Below, one piece after another: positions 54,687 through 64,000 of a stretch of 64,000 nt of DNA. Below the pieces are notes generated by a model. The model saw nothing but the letters and a program-made list of their open reading frames with translations. It was not told the origin of the DNA and made no database searches. Origin of the DNA: Leucobacter triazinivorans (GTDB taxonomy: Bacteria > Actinomycetota > Actinomycetes > Actinomycetales > Microbacteriaceae); assembly GCF_004208635.1 (NCBI RefSeq), contig NZ_CP035806.1, forward strand, positions 496,001 through 560,000, in the 5' to 3' direction. The translations under genes and the position numbers were made by a program. The first letter of the stretch is position 1; each line of letters begins with the position of its first letter.

Positions 54687-55547
54687 ATGACGACTCGCGC
54701 GCAGATCCTCATCACCGCCCAGGAGCTCGCAGAACAGTTGGAGCGCGAGACCCTGCGCCCCGCGGATGCGCCCCGCACCCGCCTGCTCGACGTACGTTGG
54801 ACGCTCGCAAGGCCCGACGGGCGAGCCGACTACGCGGCGGGGCACATCCCGGGAGCCGTCTACGTGGACCTCGACACCGAGCTGTCGCAGCATCTCGGCC
54901 CCCGGCACGGCCGGCATCCGCTGCCGGAGCCGCTGCAGCTGCAGGACGCCGTGCGGCGCTGGGGCGTGCGGAAGCAGGATGCCGTCGTCGTCTACGACGG
55001 CTGGGGCAATCTGGCCTCGGCTCGCGCATGGTGGTTGCTCCGCTCCCACGGAGTCGAAGACGTCCGCCTGCTCGACGGCGCCCTACCCGCCTGGCAGTCG
55101 GCGGGCTCCCCGCTCGAGACCGGCGATGTTCGCCCCGAGCCGGGCGACGTGGTGCTCGACCCTGGTCGGCTGCCGGTACTCGAGCTGGCCGAGGTGGCGC
55201 CGTTCGTCGCGGCGGGCGGCGCGCTCCTCGATGCCCGCGCCCCGCAGCGATACCTCGGCGAGGAGGAGCCCGTCGACCCCCGCGCCGGCCATATCCCCGG
55301 CGCGCTGAACACCCCTACCGGCGAGAATCTCGATGCCGACGGGCGCTTCCTCATGAGCGCCGAACTGCGTCAGCGCTTCCTCGACGCCGGGGTGCGCGAC
55401 GGAGTTCCGGTGGCGAGCTACTGCGGTTCGGGGGTGACCGCTGCGCACAACCTGGTCGCGCTGGCCCTCGCGGGATTCCCCGGCACCCTGTTCCCCGGCT
55501 CGTGGTCTCAGTGGTCGAACCACGACCTGCCCGTAGCCCGCGGGTAG
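54687..55547 (+). CDS. Two-domain rhodanese sulfurtransferase
   Basis: A 286-residue protein of two rhodanese domains (about 1-140 and 155-286). The active loop CGSGVTA is in the second domain and is typical of 3-mercaptopyruvate sulfurtransferases, whereas thiosulfate types have CRxGV. The N-terminal domain has the structural HIPGAVYVDLD. Cytoplasmic; ATG at 54687. Confidence 0.92.
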   Translation: MTTRAQILITAQELAEQLERETLRPADAPRTRLLDVRWTLARPDGRADYAAGHIPGAVYVDLDTELSQHLGPRHGRHPLPEPLQLQDAVRRWGVRKQDAVVVYDGWGNLASARAWWLLRSHGVEDVRLLDGALPAWQSAGSPLETGDVRPEPGDVVLDPGRLPVLELAEVAPFVAAGGALLDARAPQRYLGEEEPVDPRAGHIPGALNTPTGENLDADGRFLMSAELRQRFLDAGVRDGVPVASYCGSGVTAAHNLVALALAGFPGTLFPGSWSQWSNHDLPVARG

Positions 55548-55578
55548 CGGACTCAGGCAGGCCGGAGCCGCTCCAACG

Positions 55579-58202
55579 CTACTCGCGCAGCTTGGCGCCG
55601 AAGGCGAGCTCGGCTGCGGCGACGCCCGCGAGTTTCGCCGCGCTCGCCTCCTCGGCCTTCAGCGTGCGGTCGCCGGCGCGGAAGCGCAGCGCGAAGGTCA
55701 GCGCCTTCTGCCCGTCCTCGATTCCGGCCCCGCGGTAGTCGTCGACCACGCGCGCGTGCTCGAGCAGCTCGCCCGCACCGGCCTCGACCACGGCGAGCAC
55801 GTCGCCTGCCGGCACCTCGTCAGCCACCACGAGGGTGAGGTCCTGCGTCGCGGCCGGAAAGCCTGAGAGCGGCGAGGTCTCGGGCACGCGCGGCGCCAGT
55901 TCGATGATGCGCTCGAGATCGAGTTCGAAGGCGGCGACTCGGCCGGGCAGGTGGTACGCAGCCACCAGCTCGGGCAGCAGCTCACCCGCCACGCCCACGA
56001 CCTCCAGGCCGCCCTCGTCGCCGTCTGCGTCCACGGCGCCGACGCGGATCGCGAGCTCCGCGGTGCGGCCGGGATGGAAGGCGCGGTGCGATCCCTGCGA
56101 CACGACCAGTTCGGCCGACACGGCGCCCGCGATCGTACGGGCCGCGTCGAGCGCATCGGCCCAGTCGGTGGCGCGCTCGGCCTCGCCCGGCTGCTTGGCC
56201 ACGGCGTCGCCGAGCAGCAGCCCGGCGGCCCGGCGCGGCTGGCCCGGGATCGAGGCGTCGAGCTGCGCGAGCGCCTCGTCGCTCGGTCGCTCGGCCAGCG
56301 GCGGCACGGTCTCGGTGCCGAGCTGCGGCTGGGGCGTCGACTCCGCTGCGCTCCGCTCAACCGGTGAGTTCGGCTGGAACACCGCGCCGAACTCGACGAG
56401 GGCGAGGTCGGTGAGACCGCGAGAGACATTGCGCTGCGCCGCGGTCACGAGACCGGGCAGCAGCGAGCGGCGCAGGAACGGCGCCTCGCCGTCGAGCGGA
56501 TTGGCCAGGCGGATCGCCGGGATCGAGTCGGCCCCATCTCCGGCCGCCGGGGCCGAGGCGCCGGCGCCGAACGCGTCGAGCTGCGCACGCGACACGAAGG
56601 GATAGCTCTGCACCTCGTCGAAGCCGGCGGCGGTCACCACGTTCGCGGCGCGGCGACGCAGGCGCTGATCACGGGTGAGACCGCGCCCGGGCGGGGCCAC
56701 CGGCAGCTCGGAGGGGATGCGGTCGTAGCCGACGATGCGCGCGACCTCCTCGATCAGGTCGGCCGCCCGGGTGAGATCGGAGCGCCAACTGGGAGGCGTC
56801 ACGAAGAGCAGATCGGGATCACCGGCGGTTCCCAGCGAGATCGTGCAGCCGATCATCTCGATCGCGCCGCGGATCTCCTCGTCGCTGTAGTCGGTGCCGA
56901 GCAGCCCGTTGACGCTGGAGGCGCGCAGACGCACGACGCTCGGCTCCCGCTCGGGCACGATCTCGGCGCCGAGCTCGTCGGCGGTTCCGCCGGCGAGCTC
57001 CACGAGCAGATCGACCATGCGCTGGGCGGCAGCACGCGCGACGAGCGGATCGACGCCGCGTTCGAAGCGTTTCGAGGCCTCGCTCGGCAGTTTGTGCCTG
57101 CGGGCCGTGCGGGCCACCGACACGGGGTCGAATGTCGCGGCCTCGACGAGCACGTCGACGGTGGACTCGTCGGCCTTCGTCGACTCCCCGCCCATGACGC
57201 CGGCGAGGCCGATGGGCCCGGACTCGTCCGTGATCAGCAGGTCCTCCGGGTGCAGCGCGCGCTCCTGGCCGTCGAGCGTCATGAGGGTCTCCCCCGCCCG
57301 AGCGCGCCGCACAGTGATGCCGCCCTGCAGCTTCGCCAGATCGTAGGCGTGCAGCGGCTGGCCCAGCTCGAGCATCACGTAGTTCGAGATGTCGACCTCG
57401 AGCGAGAGCGAGCGGATACCTGCGAGCTGCAGGCGCGCGGCCATCCAGGGGGGTGTCGGACGCGTCTGGTCGATGCCGCGGACCACCCGGGCGACGAAGC
57501 CCGTCGCGCCGACGCGACCGCGGATCGGCGCGTCGTCCTCGATGGACACGGAGAAGCCCGACGCCGGCTTGGGAGACGCGGCGGACACGGGATCGCCGAA
57601 CGCGGCCCCGGTCGAGTGGCCGTACTCGCGGGCGACACCGCGGATCGAGAAGGCGTAGCCGCGATCCGGGGTCACGTTGATCTCGACGGCCGAGTCGTCG
57701 AGTCCCAGGAGCGCCTTCGCGTCCGCCCCCGCATCGGGATCGAGGCCGAGGCGCGAGAGCACGATGATGCCGTCGTGATCCTCGCCGAGCGACAGCTCGC
57801 GCGCCGAGGCGATCATGCCGTCGCTCACGTGCCCGTAGGTCTTGCGCGCCGCGATGGCGAAGTCGCCGGGCAGCACGGCACCGGGAAGGCACACGACGAC
57901 CTTGTCGCCCGCCTCGAAGTTGTGAGCGCCGCACACGATGCCGCGCACGTCCTCGCCGCCGTCGGCGGCTTGCTCGCCGGGCGCCGCGACCCGTACTCGG
58001 CACCAGTTGACGGTCTTGCCGTTCGAGTGCTCCTCGGGTTCGCGCGACAGCACCTCACCGACCACGACCGGGCCGGACACCTCGAAGCGGCGGATCGACT
58101 CCTCCTCGAAGCCCACGCGCACGAGATCGGCGTGCACCTCTTCCGGGGTGACTCCCTCGGGCAGCGACACGTACTCGCCGAGCCAGCTGAGTGGAACGCG
58201 CA

Positions 58203-58203
<1 letters not shown>
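55579..58203 (-). CDS. pheT: Phenylalanine-tRNA ligase beta subunit
   Basis: An 874-residue protein that forms the alpha2-beta2 enzyme with PheS. It begins MRVPLSWLGEYVSLPEGVTP and has the EMAP/OB part (GIVCGAHNFEAGDKVVV), the B5 domain, the catalytic-like core and the C-terminal anticodon-binding FDX-ACB domain (PLSGFPAATQDLTLVV). A low-complexity insert near residues 600-640 is unusual. Its ATG overlaps the pheS stop by one base. Confidence 0.96.
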
Positions 58204-59258
<1,055 letters not shown>

Positions 59259-59353
59259 CTATCCTACCCGGACACCGCGTCCGACCCGCGCGCGTCGAGG
59301 GTCGACGGGTGCAGCCCACGGGGCACCTCGCCTCCCACCCGGAGTCGTGCGAC

Positions 59354-59408
59354 GAGATCCCGATTCTTGCCGTCGGACCGCGGGACGAGCGGCAGAATTC
59401 GGGATCTC
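59354..59408. terminator. Hairpin between pxpBC and pheS
   Basis: Arms 59354-59372 and 59390-59408 (about 16 of 19 positions pair) with an inner gtcgg/ccgac-like stem form a hairpin after the pxpBC stop and before pheS, on the minus strand. It could end the oxoprolinase transcript. Confidence 0.6.
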
Positions 59409-59417
59409 AAGACGCCG

Positions 59418-61340
59418 TCACGTCGAGGGCGGGCCCGAGTCGGCCCGCTCGCGGTGAGGGGCGGCCTCGCCCGCACCATCCGCCTCGCCTCTCGCGAGCG
59501 CGGCGATGAGCGGCTGCAGGAGGCGCTCCAGACGTCCGTCGTCATCGCCCGCGAGCGCGGATTCGAGCGCCTCCGCCACCGCCCCGGGAACGGTCGCGCC
59601 GTAGCGGCGCCCGTCGACCTCGAACGAGAAGGAGACCCGCCCGGGGGCGGGAGCCGTCGCGTCTCGGGCCTCGCCGATGTCGTCGGGATCCACCGTGACG
59701 AATCGGATCACCGCTCCGGGCCGCAGCTGGGCGGCGCGATCGAGGTCGGCGTCGACGACCGTGCCGATCACCGGATAGCCCCCGGTCACGGGATGGTCGG
59801 CGAGGAAGAGCACTGGCTGCCCGTCCGGCGGCACCTGCACCGAGCCGCGTACCATGCCCTCCGTGGGGAGCTCACCGGGGCGCTTCCGCTCGAGCGGGGC
59901 ACCGTCGAGCCTCAGGCCGATGCGGTTGGATCGCGCCGTCACGCTCCACGTCCGAAATGCGAACGACGCCGCGGCCGCATCCGTGAACCACTCGTCCCTC
60001 GGGCCGGGCACGAAGCGCAGCACGACGGCGCCCCGGGGATGCGCGGGCTCCGTCATCGGCTGCACTCCGCCGTCGGTGTCGGACCCGACGGCAAGCCGGT
60101 CGCCCCTCCGGAGCGGGGCGGGTCCGAGCCCCGACAGGCTGTCGTGGGAGGCGCTGCCCATCACCCGGCCCCCCGCGATCCCGCCCCGCACGGCGACGTA
60201 GCAGCGCAACCCGTCCGAGGGCGCGCCGAGCCGCAAGGTCTCCCCCGGCAGCAGTTCGAAGGGGTGCCCGACGGTCATCCGACGGACACCGGTGCCCCGA
60301 TGGTCTTCGACCCGCACCTCGGCGTCGGTGCCCGTGACGGCGACGAGGAGCGGGTGCCCGGGCTGCAGGCCGAGGCCGCCGTTCAGGTTCTCGAGAACCG
60401 CCGCTCCGGGCCGGTTGCCGACGGCGAGGTTGGCCCGTCTCATGGCTGCGCGATCGAGGGCCCCGGACTCGCTGACGCCCACGGCAGCGCGGCCCGGTCG
60501 TCCGGCGTCCTGCACCAGCGTGAGGAGCCCCGGATCGACGACGGTCAGCGCGGATTCAGAGTGGGCCGCGGGGGCCGCGGGCTCGGCGGATCGAGCGGGC
60601 ACCACCCGCGAGACCGGGTGCTCCGTCCCGCGTTCCGCCGCACCTCCGACCGCCGGCCCCCGTCGCACCGCCAGCGACTCGCGCGCGGCGAGAAATCGCA
60701 CCGTGTCGCCCGGTGCGATGAGTGCCGGTGGATCCCGCGTCTCATCCCACATGACGCTCGCGGTGCGCCCGAGCAGCCGCCACCCGCCCGGGGAGGCCGC
60801 GGGGTAGACCGCCGAGAATCCACCCGCGAGCGCCACCGATCCCGCCGGCACCGCCGCGCGCGGCGAGTCCAGCCGCGGCACCTCGAGTCTGCGGTCACCG
60901 CCCGAGAGGTAGACGAAGCCGGGTGCGAAGCCGCCGAACGCGGCGGTCCAGGCGGTTCCGGTGTGCGCCGCGACGACTCGCTCCACGCTGAGGCCCGTGA
61001 GGCTTGCCACCTCGGCGAGGTCGGCGCCGTCGTAGACGACCTCGACGGTCGTCTCGCGATCCGCTCCACCGGTTCGCGGCGCCCGGATCTCGACCTCCCG
61101 CACCGCGGCCGCCGCCCGGCGCAGGGCAGCGCGATCCTCGCAGCGCACCAGCACCGTGCGCGCCGCGGGAACGATATCGACGACTCCCGGGAGGGCGAGA
61201 CGCCGCAGCGCCTCGGCGGCGGCCAACACACCCGTGAGCTCGGGAAGCTCCACGAGGATCGCGAGATCGCCGACGGGGAGGATGCGCGACGGCACGGCGC
61301 ACCGCGCCGCGTGCGGCGGTTCAGACGCGCCGCCGGACAT
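59418..61340 (-). CDS. pxpBC: Fused 5-oxoprolinase subunits B and C (PxpBC)
   Basis: A 640-residue fusion. The first third is the KipI/PxpB cyclophilin-like unit (GFAPGFVYLSGGD), and the rest the KipA/PxpC unit (DPGLLTLVQDAGRPG, GVSESGALDRAAMRRAN, NGGLGLQP). With PxpA it opens 5-oxoproline with ATP. The ATG follows the pxpA stop with no gap. Fusions of this type are known in actinobacteria. Confidence 0.92.
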   Translation of the reverse strand: MSGGASEPPHAARCAVPSRILPVGDLAILVELPELTGVLAAAEALRRLALPGVVDIVPAARTVLVRCEDRAALRRAAAAVREVEIRAPRTGGADRETTVEVVYDGADLAEVASLTGLSVERVVAAHTGTAWTAAFGGFAPGFVYLSGGDRRLEVPRLDSPRAAVPAGSVALAGGFSAVYPAASPGGWRLLGRTASVMWDETRDPPALIAPGDTVRFLAARESLAVRRGPAVGGAAERGTEHPVSRVVPARSAEPAAPAAHSESALTVVDPGLLTLVQDAGRPGRAAVGVSESGALDRAAMRRANLAVGNRPGAAVLENLNGGLGLQPGHPLLVAVTGTDAEVRVEDHRGTGVRRMTVGHPFELLPGETLRLGAPSDGLRCYVAVRGGIAGGRVMGSASHDSLSGLGPAPLRRGDRLAVGSDTDGGVQPMTEPAHPRGAVVLRFVPGPRDEWFTDAAAASFAFRTWSVTARSNRIGLRLDGAPLERKRPGELPTEGMVRGSVQVPPDGQPVLFLADHPVTGGYPVIGTVVDADLDRAAQLRPGAVIRFVTVDPDDIGEARDATAPAPGRVSFSFEVDGRRYGATVPGAVAEALESALAGDDDGRLERLLQPLIAALARGEADGAGEAAPHRERADSGPPST

Positions 61341-62096
61341 CTAGACGAAGCTCCGGATCTCGACGCCCTGGTGCTCGAGCTCGCCTCGGATGCGCCGCGC
61401 GAGCCGCACCGCTTCGCGGTTGTCGCCATGCAGGCAGATGCTCTCCGCGGTCAACCGCAGCAGGCTGCCGTCGACTGCGGTCGCGGATTCGCCCCGGGCG
61501 AAGCGCAGTGCCTGGGCGATCGCCGCGTCGCCGTCGAGCAGTGCACCCGGAGTCCCGCGCTTCACCAGCGTGCCGTCCGGGAGGTAGCCGCGATCCGCGA
61601 AGGCCTCCGCCACCACGCGCAGGCCTGCGTCGCGCGCCACGCGCTCGACGACCGAGCCGGGCAGCACCATGAGCGGCAGACGCTCGTCCACTTCGCGGAT
61701 GGCGCGCACGACCGCCAGCGCCTGCCCCTCGTGCACGGCGATCGCGTTGTAGAGCCCGCCATGCGGCTTGACGTAGCGCACCTCGCCCCCGACGCTGCGA
61801 GCGAGCGCCTGCAGCGCGCCGATCTGGTAGATCACCTCATCCGTGAGCTCGTGCGGATCGACGTCGATGAAGCGCCGCCCGAAGCCCGCGAGATCGCGAT
61901 ACCCCGGGTGTGCGCCGATCGCGACTCCCGCAGCCACCGCGGCTCGGCAGGTCGCGCGAATCCCCAGCGGGTCGCCCGCGTGAAAACCGCAGGCCACATT
62001 CGCGCTCGACACCGAGGCGAGCACGGCAGCGTCGTCGCCGACGCGGTAGCCGCCGAACGACTCGCCGAGGTCGCTGTTGAGGTCGATCGCCGACAT
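61341..62096 (-). CDS. pxpA: 5-oxoprolinase subunit A (LamB/YcsF family)
   Basis: A 251-residue protein starting [20 protein letters not shown], with [21 protein letters not shown] and [11 protein letters not shown], the standard YcsF/PxpA motifs. It works with PxpBC to hydrolyse 5-oxoproline to glutamate in the cytoplasm. Confidence 0.94.
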   Translation of the reverse strand: MSAIDLNSDLGESFGGYRVGDDAAVLASVSSANVACGFHAGDPLGIRATCRAAVAAGVAIGAHPGYRDLAGFGRRFIDVDPHELTDEVIYQIGALQALARSVGGEVRYVKPHGGLYNAIAVHEGQALAVVRAIREVDERLPLMVLPGSVVERVARDAGLRVVAEAFADRGYLPDGTLVKRGTPGALLDGDAAIAQALRFARGESATAVDGSLLRLTAESICLHGDNREAVRLARRIRGELEHQGVEIRSFV

Positions 62097-62217
62097 GTCC
62101 CTCCTCGGTCGCCCGGCCGCCCGTCGCGGCCTCGCGGCATCTCTGCCTCCATTGTGCGGCATCGGCCTGAGGATCGCGGCCGGGCGGCTCGCAGGCGACT
62201 TCTCGTAGACTGCAGGT

Positions 62218-62847
62218 GTGAGCCCCCTCGACACCGTGCGCGTCAGCCGCGCCGCCCGCGCCTGGCGCGGGGTCGGCGGTGCGCTCGCGGCGACGGTGCT
62301 CGCCGGAGCGTCGCACGGCCTCGCGGGCGGCGCGATCTCCTGGCTCGCCATCGCGGCGACCGCGATCCTCGCCATGCCGCTGTGCACGGCGCTCGCCGGT
62401 CGAATCGGCTCGCTCTGGCGACTCGCCCTCGCGGTCTCCGCCTCCCAGTTCCTCTACCACTGGTTCTTCTCCTGGATCGGCGCCGGCGCCTCGGCAGCTG
62501 GGCCCGCCGGCTCGGAAGCCGTCTCGCCGCACGCCGCGCACCTCGGTGCTCCGCTCGGGATCGCCGACCTCTCGGCTCTCGGCTCGGCCGGATCGGCCGA
62601 CGCCGCCATGTGGGCGGTTCACGCCGGGGCGGCGCTCGTCACCATCCTGCTGCTCCACCGCGGCGAGCGCGCCTTCCTCGCGCTCGCGCGCCTGGTGCGC
62701 CGGGCCCTGCCGCTGCGCCTCGCCGCCATCCCCCACCAGCCGCGGCGCGTGCCGCGGCTGGCAGCGTGGGCGCCCGCGGTATCGGTACGCAGCCGCCTGC
62801 TGGCAGCGGTGATCACGCATCGGGGTCCTCCCGTCGCCGTCGCCTGA
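62218..62847 (+). CDS. Membrane protein upstream of copC
   Basis: A 209-residue protein with several hydrophobic segments in the first 160 residues, including [40 protein letters not shown] and AALVTILLL. It has a His-poor low-complexity middle and a basic tail. GTG start. Its location before copC suggests a role in copper handling, but no family was recognised with certainty. It is divergent from pxpA. Confidence 0.75.
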   Translation: MSPLDTVRVSRAARAWRGVGGALAATVLAGASHGLAGGAISWLAIAATAILAMPLCTALAGRIGSLWRLALAVSASQFLYHWFFSWIGAGASAAGPAGSEAVSPHAAHLGAPLGIADLSALGSAGSADAAMWAVHAGAALVTILLLHRGERAFLALARLVRRALPLRLAAIPHQPRRVPRLAAWAPAVSVRSRLLAAVITHRGPPVAVA

Positions 62848-62941
62848 TCAGGCGCCTCGACCCACCATCTGCGTTCCACCGCGCGCCGCCTTCGCTGCTG
62901 CGCGCCTGCCCGGGTACCCCCGGAGAAATTTGGAGACCCCA

Positions 62942-63685
62942 ATGTCTCGCACACGCACCACCCGTCCCCCGCTCGCTCGCCCGGCCGCAGCGGCGCTGCT
63001 CGTCGGCGCAGCGGCATTCGCCGCCTTCCCGGCGCTCGGCACCGCCGCGCCGGCGTACGCGCACGACCAGCTCGTCGACACCGTGCTCGAACTCGATCCC
63101 GCCGACGGCTCCGCCGAAGCCGTGCGCCTCACCTTCAGCAACAGCATCATCGAGGTGGGCACGGAGGTCGTGGTCACCGCGCCCGACGGCTCCGACGCGA
63201 CCGACGGCGAGCCGCTGGTCGAAGGCCCGGAGGTCACGCAGGCGCTCCAGTCCGATCTGACGCCCGGGGCCTACAGCGGCGCCTGGCGCGTCGTGTCGAG
63301 CGACGGCCATCCGATCGAGGGGATGTTCACGCTGACCGTGCCCGAGCGCGGAGAACCGACGATCGGCGATGCGGAGGCCCCCGCCGAGGCGGACGGCGCC
63401 GAGAGCGCAGCATCCGAGGACGGGCACGAGCACGCGGACGACGGGCACGAGCACGCGGAGTCGACCGATGCGACGACGGAAGAGGCTGCCGGGGACACCG
63501 GGAGCCCCGAGCAGTCCGGCGCCCCCGTGGGCGCCGTGATCGCCGTGATCGTCGGCGGTGCGGCCGTCATCGCCGGCGGAATCACCGCGGCCACCGTGGG
63601 CCATCGCCGGCGCGCGAAGGGCATGGCCGCCGCAGCCGATCCGCAGGGCGAGACGTCGAACGAGGATCGCGAGGGCCGGGCATGA
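62942..63685 (+). CDS. CopC-domain copper-binding protein
   Basis: A 247-residue exported protein. It has a signal peptide ending PAYA|HDQL (the N-terminal His of mature CopC is kept), the CopC fold to about residue 140 (GAYSGAWRVVSSDGHPIEG), a His/Asp-rich linker with DGHEHADDGHEHAES, and a C-terminal membrane helix. It binds copper outside the membrane. ATG 62942 follows TTTGGAGACCCCA. It overlaps the PCuAC gene (ATGA). Confidence 0.92.
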   Translation: MSRTRTTRPPLARPAAAALLVGAAAFAAFPALGTAAPAYAHDQLVDTVLELDPADGSAEAVRLTFSNSIIEVGTEVVVTAPDGSDATDGEPLVEGPEVTQALQSDLTPGAYSGAWRVVSSDGHPIEGMFTLTVPERGEPTIGDAEAPAEADGAESAASEDGHEHADDGHEHAESTDATTEEAAGDTGSPEQSGAPVGAVIAVIVGGAAVIAGGITAATVGHRRRAKGMAAAADPQGETSNEDREGRA

Positions 63686-64000
63686 ACCGCAGCACGACTC
63701 CCACGACCAGGCCGGTCGCCGGCGCCGCTGCACGCAGGCGCGGTGCTCTCGCGGCGGCGCTCGCCGCATCGCTGCTCCTCGCGGGCTGCAGCTCGCCCGC
63801 CGGCTCCGGCACCGCCGAGGCCGGCGCCGCGGTCGCGCCGTCGGCGGATGCCGCGCACGGCGAACCGATCGCGCTGACCGACGGCTGGGCGAAGGCCGGA
63901 TCCGGCATGACCGGCGTGTTCGGCGTGCTCGAGAACCGCGGCGACTCCGAGATCACGCTCGAGTCGGTCGACAGCCCGGCCGCCGGGATGGTCGAGCTGC
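63682..64000 (+). CDS. Copper chaperone PCu(A)C lipoprotein (start only)
   Basis: The first 106 residues are in the window. The lipobox LLLAGCSS at about residues 31-38 marks a lipoprotein. The mature part begins the PCu(A)C/DUF461 fold (ITLESVDSPAAGMVEL). Such proteins deliver copper to cytochrome oxidase. Translationally coupled to copC. The gene continues beyond the window. Confidence 0.85.
   Translation, partial: MNRSTTPTTRPVAGAAARRRGALAAALAASLLLAGCSSPAGSGTAEAGAAVAPSADAAHGEPIALTDGWAKAGSGMTGVFGVLENRGDSEITLESVDSPAAGMVEL

Overview
The window is a compact, high-G+C chromosomal segment of an actinobacterium. The gene content and order point to the Microbacteriaceae; Leucobacter or a close relative is plausible, but the genus is not shown by the sequence. 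Supporting signs are a WhiB regulator, a SigR/RsrA redox pair beside aroA and rsgA, DUF3097, DUF3117, a fused PxpBC, many GTG starts, AGGAGG ribosome sites and 4-base ATGA/GTGA overlaps. Most genes are housekeeping. No tRNA, rRNA, CRISPR array or transposase gene was seen.

Layout. 1-6.2 kb: end of a DUF3097 gene, an arginase-fold protein, an HExxH protein, an SRPBCC protein, an alpha/beta hydrolase, an orphan oligopeptide-type binding protein and an MptpB-like phosphatase. 6.3-11.6 kb: rsrA-sigR divergent from aroA-rsgA, then bcp and whiB, an arrangement also known near sigH in Mycobacterium tuberculosis. 11.8-16.1 kb: argG, a YjbR protein, a decayed AraC-type regulator, mdh and an aldo/keto reductase. 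16.2-19.5 kb: a visibly less G+C-rich insert holding a secreted basic protein, an ABC ATPase, a permease with a Cys-bearing C-terminal domain and a small membrane protein, all behind one strong sigma-70-like promoter. 19.6-32.2 kb: hrpA, a membrane-anchored hypothetical, then a stress-protein/MgtE-N/DUF1003/Mrp/EAL/TatB/O-methyltransferase/DUF3117 block that resembles the Rv1211-Rv1234 neighbourhood. 32.3-39.0 kb: lysine/DAP genes (dapE, dapD, dapC), fdxA, citrate synthase and a DUF559-like gene. 39.1-42.4 kb: GH65 phosphorylase plus beta-phosphoglucomutase. 42.7-46.1 kb: argC-argJ-argB. 46.2-51.6 kb: propionate (methylcitrate cycle) operon under a GntR regulator. 51.7-55.5 kb: three VOC proteins, an NmrA-like protein and a rhodanese. 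55.6-59.3 kb: pheS-pheT. 59.4-62.1 kb: 5-oxoprolinase pxpA-pxpBC. 62.2-64.0 kb: a copper module (membrane protein, CopC, start of PCuAC).

The most unusual layer is repeat DNA. Two unrelated inverted-repeat elements each occur twice with the same length (86 and 61 bases). A third family, built on the core gactcgcaagctcgcgcagg, forms a 34-base-arm hairpin between argJ and argB and a tandem array inside the prp operon. The same family has been absorbed in frame into hrpA. Minisatellites lie near gltA, in the HExxH gene and beside argG. The best candidate for an undescribed biological system is the 16.2-19.5 kb secreted-protein/ABC exporter insert. Its secreted protein matches no family I recognise.
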